From: DASZCR01 sp035942915
Lineage (GTDB): Bacteria > Acidobacteriota > Blastocatellia > Pyrinomonadales > Pyrinomonadaceae
Direction of reading: 5' to 3'
DNA: 36,581 nt
Assembly: GCA_035942915.1 (NCBI GenBank)
Contig: DASZCR010000159.1
Location: 1-36,581, forward strand
The stretch's first letter is position 1. Each line of letters opens with the position of its first letter. Shown here piece by piece: positions 17,103-24,259 of the stretch. Under the pieces are notes generated by a model. The model did not search any database, was not told the origin of the DNA, and saw only the letters and a list, made by a program, of their open reading frames with translations. The translations under genes were made by a program, and so were the position numbers.

Positions 17103-17741
17103 ATGGCTGCAAGGCGCAAGACTATGCAGGAGGCTACCGTTCGTGAAGAAGTCTTGAATGTAGCTCTTGCCGATGTCCTTTCTGAGAGGGAACTTGTTTC
17201 AATACCAGAGACAATTGTTCAAGCAACTCGACAGCGCGGGCGTAAGCTGCCGGATGTAACCATAGGCGACCTATGGGGAGTGCGGATTGTGATTGAAGGA
17301 AGGGTCGAGGAGAACACCGGAGTTCGCACTACGGTCTTTCGGGATGCAAAAAAGCGAGTGACAGAGGGACTAGCGCCTATCTGTTTAGCTGTCTTATATC
17401 CACCAGAGCTAAGACAGGTTGGTAGTCTCGCCAAACTTAACCAAGCGCTTACCAGAGCACGCCTGACAGTACGTGTTATTTCGGAAGGCAGTGATGGAGA
17501 TTGGTTTGAAACTACAGTTGACGGAATGACCGATGTTCTACGTCGGAGTTATGAATTACTGGTCAGCGAAGATGTAGTCTCTGGCTCGGTGGTTGAAATC
17601 GAGAACGCGATAGATGCCGCCAGCGCCATCTTAACCTCTTCTAAAGCGACCCCTTCACGCCTTCGGATACATCTGGGTATTCCAGAGGAAACGCTGGGTA
17701 GTAAAAAATCCAAGAAAGGCGTGGATGAGGAGGAAGAATAA
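17103..17741 (+). CDS. Unknown protein of methyltransferase cassette, possible PD-(D/E)XK-type nuclease
   Basis: The 212-residue product is not a family I can name. One segment, LPDVTIGDLWGVRIVIEGRV (P50-D51, then E65-G66-R67), has the spacing and beta-strand character of a PD-(D/E)XK active site, with Arg where Lys is usual. The helix RDAKKRVTEGLAPICLAVLYP follows, as expected for that fold. The C-terminus is basic, then acidic (SKKSKKGVDEEEE). ATG 17103 is chosen for its ribosome site GAGGAA (17089-17094); a GTG lies just before it. Its stop overlaps the methyltransferase start (TAATG). A restriction-endonuclease role is inferred from motif and context and is uncertain; a regulatory partner is also possible. 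Confidence 0.6.
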   Translation: MAARRKTMQEATVREEVLNVALADVLSERELVSIPETIVQATRQRGRKLPDVTIGDLWGVRIVIEGRVEENTGVRTTVFRDAKKRVTEGLAPICLAVLYPPELRQVGSLAKLNQALTRARLTVRVISEGSDGDWFETTVDGMTDVLRRSYELLVSEDVVSGSVVEIENAIDAASAILTSSKATPSRLRIHLGIPEETLGSKKSKKGVDEEEE

Positions 17742-20023
17742 TGCCAGCTACAGCGGATGATTTGCGCGTCTCTCGTATTGCCTCACTCACGTTGATAAAC
17801 GCGATGGTTTTCCAAGAAATCCTCGCCTCTAACAATCCTAGAGTGAGGCCGCTTGCACGCACAATAGCAGGGAAAAATCTGGCGACGAATTTTGCTGCGG
17901 TCTGGGAAGATATAACGACTAATATTGATTACATCCCTATCTTTAGTGTTGCACGTGAAATCGCAATAGACTTGCAAGGTATCCCTGATGTTGACAAGGC
18001 GTTGCGTACACTTGCGGAAACGGCGCAAGGGATTACAAGCAGGCGGGCCGCGCTAAGACACGATTTGATGGGGCGGATTTATCATCGGCTGTTGGCCGAT
18101 GCAAAATACTTCGGCGCTTATTACACCACAGTCCCGGCAGCGGCACTGCTTCTTAAGCTAACTCTTGACCCGCAGAATACCGATGTGGATTGGAGCGACC
18201 TTAATACAATAAAAGAGTTCCGCGCTTCGGATTTATCCTGCGGGACAGGAACTCTTCTGAAGGCAACACTTCAAACGATTGTTGATAATCATGTACGCGC
18301 CTGCGCGGCGAAGGGTGAAAAGCCCGACTTACAGCTTCTCCATAAAATTTTAGTGGAAAATGTTTTGGTCGGATTTGATGTTATCCCTTTTGCTATTCAC
18401 TTGGCCGCGTCTGCACTAGCCATCCATGAACCTGAAGTCCAGTTCGGAGAGATGCACTTATATACCCTGCCCCTAGGAGGGTCGCCCAAGTTGCACTTAG
18501 GGAGCTTAGAGTTCTTAGCGAATAAAGAAACAGTCATTCAAGCCGATTTGTTCGGCGGCGCGAGCAGTTCTGAGAGAGTTACAGGTGCGGGAGACGTGCA
18601 AGAGAAAGCAATCGTGCCGCCTTTGGACTTGTGTGTAATGAACCCTCCATTCACTCGTAGTGTCGGAGGCAACCTTCTGTTCGGGAATCTACCACCGAAG
18701 CAGCGTGCAACTATGCAGGCAGCATTAAGGAAGCTGGTTCAGAAGAATAAAGTTAAAGCTAACATCACCTCCGGTCTCGGTTCGGTCTTTGTCGCAATCG
18801 GCAATAAGTATGTAAAGCCTAAAGGCCACTTATCGCTAGTGCTGCCGCGTGCTTTACTTTCTGGTGTGGCTTGGAAAGACACACGCGAACTCATCAGTGC
18901 TCACTATCAGTTGAATTACATAGTTACCAGCCATCAACCTAATGCTTGGAACTTCTCTGAGAATACCGAGTTGAGTGAGTGCATGACTGTTGCTCGCCGC
19001 CGCTCGAATGGTGACACTCTAGTTCCTACGAAAGTAGTCAACCTGTGGCGTAAGCCTGCTTCCAGCATTGAGGCTCTAGCGTTTGCCAGGACGATTATGA
19101 ACGCCCCTGGTGTCATGCTGGACGGACAGACGGGGACTGATTCAATTGAGATTGGCGGGCACAAAATTGGTGAAGTTATTTTGTGCCCGCCTGAAAGAGC
19201 AAAAGCTGGCATATGGCGATTTGAAGCAGCCTATGCACAGACTGACCTGTGCCGTACTGCTCTTTACCTATCACAGGGTCAAGTATATGTGCCGGGTCGA
19301 AGTGTGGTCGGCGGATTTCCTATCACTAAGCTAAGGGAGCTTGGAACGCTTGGCCCGGATAGGCGTGATATTCACGATGGCTTTACTACCAGTGAGGCTT
19401 TCACAGCGTACTCTGCGCTGTGGGGTCACGATACTGAGTCGGTTCAGTCATTGTCGCAAGCACCTAATAAATATCTCTCCGCGCGTGCAACGGCTGCAAG
19501 AGGCCGCAATCTTCGAGATGCGACCGTATTGTGGTCACGTGCAGGGCGGCTATTGATTGCAGAACGCTTATGGCTTGAGACGACCAGACTGCTCAGCGTC
19601 CGTCTGACAGCAACATCTCTATCAAATACGTGGTGGACATTTGCTCCGTATGATGATTTGTCAGTGCCGGTTGAAGACATCGAGCGAATTTTAGCACTTT
19701 GGATAAACTCAACACTTGGCATCTTATCCTTTGTGGCAGCGCGGGTTGACACTAGAGGGCCGTGGATTGCCTTCAAGAAGCCTATGCTTGAGGATATTGA
19801 GGTAATCAATCCTATCGCTCTCAATAAAAAGCAACGACGAGCGTTAGTTAAAGCCTATGAGGAGTTATCAGGAGAAACCCTGCAAAGTGTCCCCGACATC
19901 AACGCAGATGGTGTTAGGGCGAGAATTGACGACGCTATTATGAAAGTTTTAGGTATAGGCGATAATCTTAGTAGTTTACGTGAAATGACTGCTCAAGAGC
20001 TTCTAGTGCGAGGAGCTAGATAA
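17741..20023 (+). CDS. Adenine-N6 DNA methyltransferase with fused C-terminal specificity-like region
   Basis: The 760-residue product has a helical N-terminal part (about 1-115). Next is GAYYTTVPAAALLL (motif-X-like, about 125-138), the SAM-binding motif I DLSCGTGTLLKATL (164-177), GFDVIPFAIHLAASAL (about 211-226), and catalytic motif IV NPPF at 301-304. The order X-I-IV is that of type I HsdM and type IIG gamma-class enzymes. The region from about 490 contains LALWINSTLGILSFVAARV and FKKPMLEDIEVI, which recalls the target-recognition end of TaqI-like or PglX-like proteins. No helicase or HsdS gene accompanies it. It should methylate a specific DNA sequence, as the modification arm of a restriction or defence cassette or as an orphan epigenetic enzyme. 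Confidence 0.87.
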   Translation: MPATADDLRVSRIASLTLINAMVFQEILASNNPRVRPLARTIAGKNLATNFAAVWEDITTNIDYIPIFSVAREIAIDLQGIPDVDKALRTLAETAQGITSRRAALRHDLMGRIYHRLLADAKYFGAYYTTVPAAALLLKLTLDPQNTDVDWSDLNTIKEFRASDLSCGTGTLLKATLQTIVDNHVRACAAKGEKPDLQLLHKILVENVLVGFDVIPFAIHLAASALAIHEPEVQFGEMHLYTLPLGGSPKLHLGSLEFLANKETVIQADLFGGASSSERVTGAGDVQEKAIVPPLDLCVMNPPFTRSVGGNLLFGNLPPKQRATMQAALRKLVQKNKVKANITSGLGSVFVAIGNKYVKPKGHLSLVLPRALLSGVAWKDTRELISAHYQLNYIVTSHQPNAWNFSENTELSECMTVARRRSNGDTLVPTKVVNLWRKPASSIEALAFARTIMNAPGVMLDGQTGTDSIEIGGHKIGEVILCPPERAKAGIWRFEAAYAQTDLCRTALYLSQGQVYVPGRSVVGGFPITKLRELGTLGPDRRDIHDGFTTSEAFTAYSALWGHDTESVQSLSQAPNKYLSARATAARGRNLRDATVLWSRAGRLLIAERLWLETTRLLSVRLTATSLSNTWWTFAPYDDLSVPVEDIERILALWINSTLGILSFVAARVDTRGPWIAFKKPMLEDIEVINPIALNKKQRRALVKAYEELSGETLQSVPDINADGVRARIDDAIMKVLGIGDNLSSLREMTAQELLVRGAR

Positions 20024-20056
20024 GAAACCATCGCTTCAATTAGACAAGGTTACTTT

Positions 20057-20590
20057 ATGTCCCTAACTCTCATCAACCTTGACGAGAGAACACGAAGCCT
20101 CATGCTGATAGAAGTTGAATCAGATGTGGAACGTGGAGAGTTGTATATTAGTTCAAGGCTCAGTAAACACGGGCAACAAGATTACCCGCGCCTCCTGAAG
20201 GAAGCAGTAGCAAAGTATGATGCCGCTTGGCTCGCTGACATGCTTCGCGCAGATAATCGCCTGAATGTGTCTGAACAAAGACGGAAGCCTAAAGGTGGCT
20301 ATACAGTAGCTAAAGTACCAATCTCCGCTCCCGAAACGCTTGCCGAGGGAGAGTTCAATCGCTTTTATATTCGTGCGCTATGTCGCAGGGCTAGGGAAGA
20401 TAACATCTCAGAGTTGATAATTTATTTGGCTAAAGATGTAAGCAATGTTAGGCCTGAAGCAGAGAGATTAGTTGGAACAACAGTAAGCGTTGATGCCCTG
20501 TTTGATAAAGTCAAAACTGCCACAGGAATTGATTCAGCTCTCGGTCTGCCTCCCGGACGGACTTCTGGATTGAGCGTGCGTCTACCATAG
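20057..20590 (+). CDS. Conserved-looking unknown protein, third gene of methyltransferase cassette
   Basis: The 177-residue soluble protein starts MSLTLINLDERTRSLMLIEVE. It contains an aromatic/charged core (GEFNRFYIRALCRRAREDNISELIIYLAKDVSNVRPEAERLVG) and ends in LGLPPGRTSGLSVRLP. I recall similar sequences beside DNA methyltransferase genes but cannot name a domain or function. It follows the methyltransferase by 33 bp on the same strand with AAGG before the ATG, so it is very likely part of the same transcript. It could be a nuclease partner, a specificity modulator or an immunity component. Confidence 0.7.
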   Translation: MSLTLINLDERTRSLMLIEVESDVERGELYISSRLSKHGQQDYPRLLKEAVAKYDAAWLADMLRADNRLNVSEQRRKPKGGYTVAKVPISAPETLAEGEFNRFYIRALCRRAREDNISELIIYLAKDVSNVRPEAERLVGTTVSVDALFDKVKTATGIDSALGLPPGRTSGLSVRLP

Positions 20591-20728
20591 ACTCTGCACC
20601 TTATGTCTATTATGTCTCAGTAGATTTACGATGAGGCCGCCCAAGTGCTCTATCATCGCTCAACGCCTTACACGTTGAGATAGTACAGGCGCGGAGTGCA
20701 GCTTCAGAGATGGCTAGCTAAAAAGAGA

Positions 20729-20761
20729 GGCGCGGCTAGGTTTCTGTTAACCAGCCGCGCC
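20729..20761 (-). terminator. Strong hairpin terminator of the small gene 20788-21093
   Basis: GGCGCGGCT plus GGTT (20729-20742, one bulged A) pairs with AACC plus AGCCGCGCC (20749-20761). Read on the minus strand it is followed by TCTCTTTTT, so it terminates the minus-strand gene. A second hairpin, CTCAACG/CGTTGAG near 20659-20679, lies in the same 198-bp gap after the cassette. Confidence 0.65.
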
Positions 20762-20766
20762 CAAAT

Positions 20767-21135
20767 AAGCGGACGCATTATAATTGTCTATTCAGAGATA
20801 CCTATTCTTGGTGTCTCTTTAATTTGAGCATCAATGAGTTGAATGAGCCAATAACTAAGGTTAAACCACAGTGGCCTGTGCTCACTCATTGCTGACCATT
20901 CCTCATTATCCCAATCAGGCTCATCCAATTTGGCTTCAATACGCAGGTCTATTAACTCAGCGACCCTGTTACCTATATCGTTCCGTCGCTGCTCTAAGAA
21001 TTGAGCAGGACGAATCCCTGCTTTGGTTTCGAGATAATGGTTTATGTCATTAAATAAGTAAAATACAGTTAGTTGTAAACGATTATCTAACATTTTCTCT
21101 CTCCTTTCAGAGGATGTTAAATAATGCGTCCGCTT
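20767..21135. repeat. 15-bp perfect inverted repeats flanking one small gene
   Basis: AAGCGGACGCATTAT at 20767-20781 is the exact reverse complement of ATAATGCGTCCGCTT at 21121-21135. The 369-bp unit between the outer ends contains one complete small gene and its ribosome site. It looks like a non-autonomous mobile cassette, though no transposase or target duplication is evident. Confidence 0.55.
20788..21093 (-). CDS. Small unknown protein between inverted repeats
   Basis: The 101-residue product is rich in hydrophobic and charged helical segments. The N-terminus is MLDNRLQLTVFYLFNDINHYLETKAGIR and a C-terminal amphipathic stretch reads LWFNLSYWLIQLIDAQIKE. I do not recognise a family. A strong ribosome site (AAGGAG, read on the minus strand, 9 bases before the ATG) and a strong downstream terminator support it as a real single-gene transcript. 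Confidence 0.6.
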   Translation of the reverse strand: MLDNRLQLTVFYLFNDINHYLETKAGIRPAQFLEQRRNDIGNRVAELIDLRIEAKLDEPDWDNEEWSAMSEHRPLWFNLSYWLIQLIDAQIKETPRIGISE

Positions 21136-21239
21136 GCCTCATACATCTCAGAGAGTAGATGCAAGTGCGTTAATAGTCAAAACATCTCTTTAATTGTTAG
21201 AGGGCACTTGCAATGTTAGACAGATTAGGCCGAACACAG

Positions 21240-21276
21240 AGGCCGCGCACCCACCCGCCAGACGAGCACGCGGCCT
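21240..21276. other. GC-rich hairpin downstream of the receiver-domain gene
   Basis: AGGCCGCG (21240-21247) pairs with CGCGGCCT (21269-21276). The loop CACCCACCCGCCAGACGAGC resembles a sequence at 22815-22838. No T-tract follows on either strand, so it is not a classic terminator. The 178-bp gap holds nothing else clear. Confidence 0.4.
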
Positions 21277-21313
21277 AGCGGCACAGCCTACCCTCACGAT
21301 ATAGGCGTGCTAG

Positions 21314-21673
21314 CTATCTGATTAACTGATTCACAAAGCGGACAAGAACGCCTACGTCTTCCGGCTTCTTTAAGTAGACATCAACTCCCGCCTGATACGC
21401 CTCTTTTTGAGCGTCGCTCGCGGAGAGCATGATTATGGGGATGGTCTTGCGGTGCGGGAGATGTCTGATATAGCCGACTAACTCAAGCCCGTTGACGTTC
21501 GGTAGATGATTATCAACTATGAATAAATCGTAGTGAGTTGAGCTGGATATTTTCCGCAAAGCTACCGCCCCGTCCGCACACATGACCACCCTTAAGCCTT
21601 CCGCTTCGAGGGTCTGTTTGACCGCATCGGCTACAACTTGATGGTCTTCCGCATAAAGGACGGTGTGAGGCAT
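21314..21673 (-). CDS. Stand-alone response-regulator receiver (CheY-like) protein
   Basis: The 119-residue product consists of one receiver domain. It has the acidic pocket E9-D10, the phospho-acceptor D54 in FIVDNHLPNVNG, S84 in IMLSAS and the conserved lysine at about 102-103 (YLKKPED). No output domain or histidine kinase is present in the window. It should be phosphorylated by a host kinase or act through protein contacts. It is single-gene and opposite to the cassette; its presence as island cargo is unusual. Confidence 0.88.
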   Translation of the reverse strand: MPHTVLYAEDHQVVADAVKQTLEAEGLRVVMCADGAVALRKISSSTHYDLFIVDNHLPNVNGLELVGYIRHLPHRKTIPIIMLSASDAQKEAYQAGVDVYLKKPEDVGVLVRFVNQLIR

Positions 21674-21861
21674 CGCCTGTGGTATCCTTGCGCCCGTTTT
21701 AGTCTTTGAAAATCGGCAACGGTCATGCGTAGCTCAACCTCAACCTCAGAAGAGTGATGAGCATCGCCGTGCGAGATGGAAGGTTTCGACTCACGGCGAA
21801 TCAGTTACGCGACCGCATCCTAGTTGAAAATACAACTAGACGAAGTATTTCCGCACCCTAT

Positions 21862-21880
21862 CAGGAGGCCATTCCTGATG
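21862..21880 (+). promoter_or_regulatory. Leader with ribosome site in a short inverted repeat (copy 1)
   Basis: The sequence CAGGAGGCCATTCCTGATG holds the Shine-Dalgarno AGGAGG. CAGG at its start can pair with CCTG just before the ATG. The same arrangement, with identical spacing, precedes the paralogue at 22881-23180. Confidence 0.55.
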
Positions 21881-22156
21881 GGGCGTTCCGCTCGTCCGAA
21901 ACCCAAGCGTCTACCGAGTAAGCTGCTACAGATTCGGTTGGCACTTGGGCTGTCACAGAATGAGATGCTTGTGCAGTTGGGGCTTAAAGGGTCACTCTTG
22001 CGTGCTGCCGTCTCAGGTTATGAATTAGGCACGATAGAGCCACCGTTGCCGACTCTGCTTAGCTACGCAAGATTAGTTGGAATCTCTACGGACGTGCTGA
22101 TAGACGATAAGTTAGACCTGCCCGCGAAGCTGCCCGTCAAACCAAAGCACTCCTAG
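21878..22156 (+). CDS. XRE-family helix-turn-helix regulator (paralogue 1)
   Basis: The 92-residue protein has one HTH domain (about residues 16-70: LLQIRLALGLSQNEMLVQLG...VSGYELGTIEPPLPTLLSYARLVGISTDVLIDD) and a short basic tail. It closely resembles the product of 22881-23180. ATG 21878 is chosen over the earlier TTG 21824 because AGGAGG (21863-21868) is nine bases upstream. It probably binds DNA as a dimer to control nearby genes. The membrane protein gene downstream on the same strand may be its partner. Confidence 0.82.
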   Translation: MGRSARPKPKRLPSKLLQIRLALGLSQNEMLVQLGLKGSLLRAAVSGYELGTIEPPLPTLLSYARLVGISTDVLIDDKLDLPAKLPVKPKHS

Positions 22157-22229
22157 CGGATTTTTTGTCCAAAGCTATACAAGTGGGGATTACTAAGAGC
22201 GTGTGGACACTGAAGGAGTTGTTAAGAGC

Positions 22230-22730
22230 ATGAAATGGTACCAAGACCCAATGACGCTCGCTACGGTTGTTGTTGCGGTGGCAGCCGTCCTTAACTTGCT
22301 TGCGTCCTTTTTAATGTGGAAGGCTACTGCCAACAGTGCAAGAACAGCTAGAGATATTTTTGAAGCTACTTACAGGCCGCGAGTTGGCATCGTTGGAGTC
22401 CAGACAAGCCTTGACCCTCACGGTGAAAAGGTTAAGCTCAACGTTACGCTAAAAAACTACGGTAGCTTGCCTGCTGCCCACCTCAAACTACTTTGCTTGG
22501 TAGAAACAACAGAAGCCGATTTAGTCTGGGGCGGACAACCTATAATGCCTCAAGAAACAGCCGCGCTAACTTGCAAGTTGGGAGGCTCAGAATCTTATAG
22601 GCATTTTACTCGCGGTGATGTTCTTGTTTTTAAGCTTGAATACATGGGCAGCGGCAGAACTTACACATCTGCACAAGCGATGAGATTTCAGGACAACCAA
22701 CTGAAACCGTGTGTAGGCGTCACAACTTAG
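22230..22730 (+). CDS. Single-pass membrane protein with extracytoplasmic or cytoplasmic beta domain, unknown
   Basis: The 166-residue product has a hydrophobic helix at about 8-30 (MTLATVVVAVAAVLNLLASFLMW), then a soluble domain. The domain segments RPRVGIVGVQ, KLNVTLKNYGSLPAAHLKLLCLVE and DVLVFKLEYMG suggest a beta-sandwich (CARDB-like in texture), but I cannot assign a family. An in-frame GTG lies at 22203; ATG 22230 is preferred for AAGGAG at 22213-22218. It is flanked by the two paralogous XRE genes, suggesting a small regulated unit. Confidence 0.65.
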   Translation: MKWYQDPMTLATVVVAVAAVLNLLASFLMWKATANSARTARDIFEATYRPRVGIVGVQTSLDPHGEKVKLNVTLKNYGSLPAAHLKLLCLVETTEADLVWGGQPIMPQETAALTCKLGGSESYRHFTRGDVLVFKLEYMGSGRTYTSAQAMRFQDNQLKPCVGVTT

Positions 22731-22779
22731 TTATTCGTCAGCAACACAGATTTAGAACACTACCCGTCACCGAAGGGGC

Positions 22780-22808
22780 TTTAAAAATAAATAGTGCGGG
22801 CGTATAAT
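22780..22808 (+). promoter_or_regulatory. Possible promoter facing the 3' end of XRE paralogue 2
   Basis: TTTAAA (22780-22785), a 17-bp spacer and a perfect TATAAT (22803-22808) form a plausible promoter on the plus strand. No plus-strand gene follows; the next gene is on the opposite strand. The transcript would begin near 22815 with a weak hairpin (TCGCC/GGCGA) and then T-rich sequence, so a short or antisense RNA is conceivable. Confidence 0.35.
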
Positions 22809-22880
22809 CCGTGTCGCCCACCCGCGAGAGCACGGCGAGCCACCCCTTGTTGTGCTTTTGCTTTTCTTTCCGGCTCAATT

Positions 22881-23180
22881 TCAGACTGAATCACTACTAG
22901 CTACTTTGATGGCTTGCTTGCGGAGTGACTTGGTAGGCACATCCATACTGTCATCAATGAGAGTGTCAGTTGATATATTCACTGTCCGCGCATATGCCAG
23001 TAGAACCATTAGCGGCGGCTCCCGCCGACCGAGCTCATACTGAGAGATGTTGCCGCGGAACAGAATCTCATCAAAACCCAATCTCTCAAGCATCTCACTT
23101 TGTGACAACCCAAGTGAAACACGAATCTGACGCAGCTTTTCAGCTAGTCGTCTCGGTCTAGTCACTGGCGCGTTCTTCAT
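22881..23180 (-). CDS. XRE-family helix-turn-helix regulator (paralogue 2)
   Basis: The 99-residue product has an HTH domain (LAEKLRQIRVSLGLSQSEMLERLG...ISQYELGRREPPLMVLLAYARTVNISTDTLIDD) colinear with paralogue 1, sharing roughly half of its residues by eye. It then has a basic tail. The ribosome site AGGAGG lies nine bases before the ATG in the same short inverted repeat as in paralogue 1. It is oriented towards paralogue 1, with the membrane-protein gene between. The pair may cross-regulate or recognise related operators. Confidence 0.82.
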   Translation of the reverse strand: MKNAPVTRPRRLAEKLRQIRVSLGLSQSEMLERLGFDEILFRGNISQYELGRREPPLMVLLAYARTVNISTDTLIDDSMDVPTKSLRKQAIKVASSDSV

Positions 23181-23197
23181 CAGGCAAAACCTCCTGA
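23179..23197 (-). promoter_or_regulatory. Leader with ribosome site in a short inverted repeat (copy 2)
   Basis: Read on the minus strand the sequence is CAGGAGGTTTTGCCTGATG: Shine-Dalgarno AGGAGG, five bases, then CCTG directly before the ATG. It matches the leader at 21862-21880 in both arms and spacing, while the five loop bases differ. Confidence 0.55.
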
Positions 23198-23230
23198 AGA
23201 ATGGGCCAGCTTGAAGCAGATGGTTTCGTT

Positions 23231-23246
23231 GGATACAATCGTATCC
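23231..23246. promoter_or_regulatory. Inverted repeat in the divergent gap, possible operator
   Basis: GGATAC-AATC-GTATCC is a perfect 6-bp inverted repeat, 51 bp upstream of XRE paralogue 2. The 254-bp divergent gap (23181-23434) also holds GCTGCTA/TAGCAGC near 23269-23306. No gene is visible there. Confidence 0.35.
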
Positions 23247-23434
23247 ACTTTGTTGACGTGGAATTCTGCTGCTAAGAGCTTTTTCTTAAATTGCTCCCTA
23301 GCAGCCATTATCACCTGTGATGAGAAGCCGCCTGATGCATAGCCTTGGGATGATTAGCTTGTCAAAGACGCAGGCCCAGAAGATAGCAAATGTCGTGCGG
23401 TGCGTCACCAGATTCCCACCTATAGGAGTCTCAT

Positions 23435-24259
23435 ATGCACAATCCGGTTCTGATTAACTGCCTAGTGTGCGGAATGGCAGTGTCGAATCAAGCTCCAGCC
23501 TGCCCAAGGTGCGGTCAGCACAACTCAATGACTTTTCAGCAGCACCATCAGAAGCCGCCGCGCAAGAGAAGGAATTACTGCCTTGTCGGATGTTTGGGCA
23601 TATTTCTTATCCTTATTGTGCTTGGTACACTCATCCAGCTTTTCACCGGCCAAGGCAGAGACAGCAGTAAGCGAACTGAGACGACACAGGCCGAACGTCA
23701 GAACCCAAACACGGCCAAGCCCGAAACGCTTGTCATCATTAAAGACAATGCCCCGATGTTCACAGAGCCAGACGCTAAAAGTAGGCGAGTTATACGCCCC
23801 AACGCGAAGGCTCCGAGAACTATTGACAGGCACGATGAAGTGAGAGTCTTAGAGAGAAAGCCGGGGTGGTACAAAGTCGAAGATTTGAATGATGTGGGCT
23901 GGGTTCCCGCCGAATACTTAGCTTCTTCCATTTCTGACAAAGACTTGGAAGCCATACGCCGCGAGAGAATGAAGGTTTTCAATGAGACGATGAGCCAGCA
24001 TGTCAAATACAGACATCTATACGCTGGTGCGGAGCATATGGGGGATGAGTTGACCATCTACGTTACAGACAACTGGCGTCGAGCTTCTGACGATATAAAG
24101 AGAGCCTTCATTGAGAACGTAGGCTATAACTGGGCGGGGTTAGGAGCGGTGCGTGGATTGAAGGAAGACCCCGACGAACTGGAAATGAAGGTCGTTCACA
24201 AGGATTCGGGGCGGACTCTGGTGACGGTCGATAGCTTATCTGGTATCAGCTTTAAGTGA
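23435..24259 (+). CDS. Zinc-ribbon, transmembrane and SH3-like domain protein
   Basis: The 274-residue product has an N-terminal zinc ribbon (C9-x2-C12 in CLVCG and C23-x2-C26 in CPRCG), then a transmembrane helix at about 49-70 (CLVGCLGIFLILIVLGTLIQLF). A Thr/Gln/Lys-rich linker leads to a bacterial SH3-like domain at about 98-166 (LVIIKDNAPMFTEPDAKSRRV...VRVLERKPGWYKVEDLNDVGWVPAEYL). The last 100 residues form an unassigned domain. The ribbon would be cytoplasmic and the SH3 part periplasmic. GGAG precedes the ATG with suitable spacing. The function is unknown; envelope sensing is a guess. The 3' end overlaps the next, convergent gene by 24 bases. Confidence 0.78.
   Translation: MHNPVLINCLVCGMAVSNQAPACPRCGQHNSMTFQQHHQKPPRKRRNYCLVGCLGIFLILIVLGTLIQLFTGQGRDSSKRTETTQAERQNPNTAKPETLVIIKDNAPMFTEPDAKSRRVIRPNAKAPRTIDRHDEVRVLERKPGWYKVEDLNDVGWVPAEYLASSISDKDLEAIRRERMKVFNETMSQHVKYRHLYAGAEHMGDELTIYVTDNWRRASDDIKRAFIENVGYNWAGLGAVRGLKEDPDELEMKVVHKDSGRTLVTVDSLSGISFK

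Noticed and set aside
15557..23310. Shared phrases ATTCTGCTG and AGCCATTATC near attL and in the 23.2-kb gap
   Set aside because: The pieces are short and differently spaced; chance similarity is the simplest explanation.
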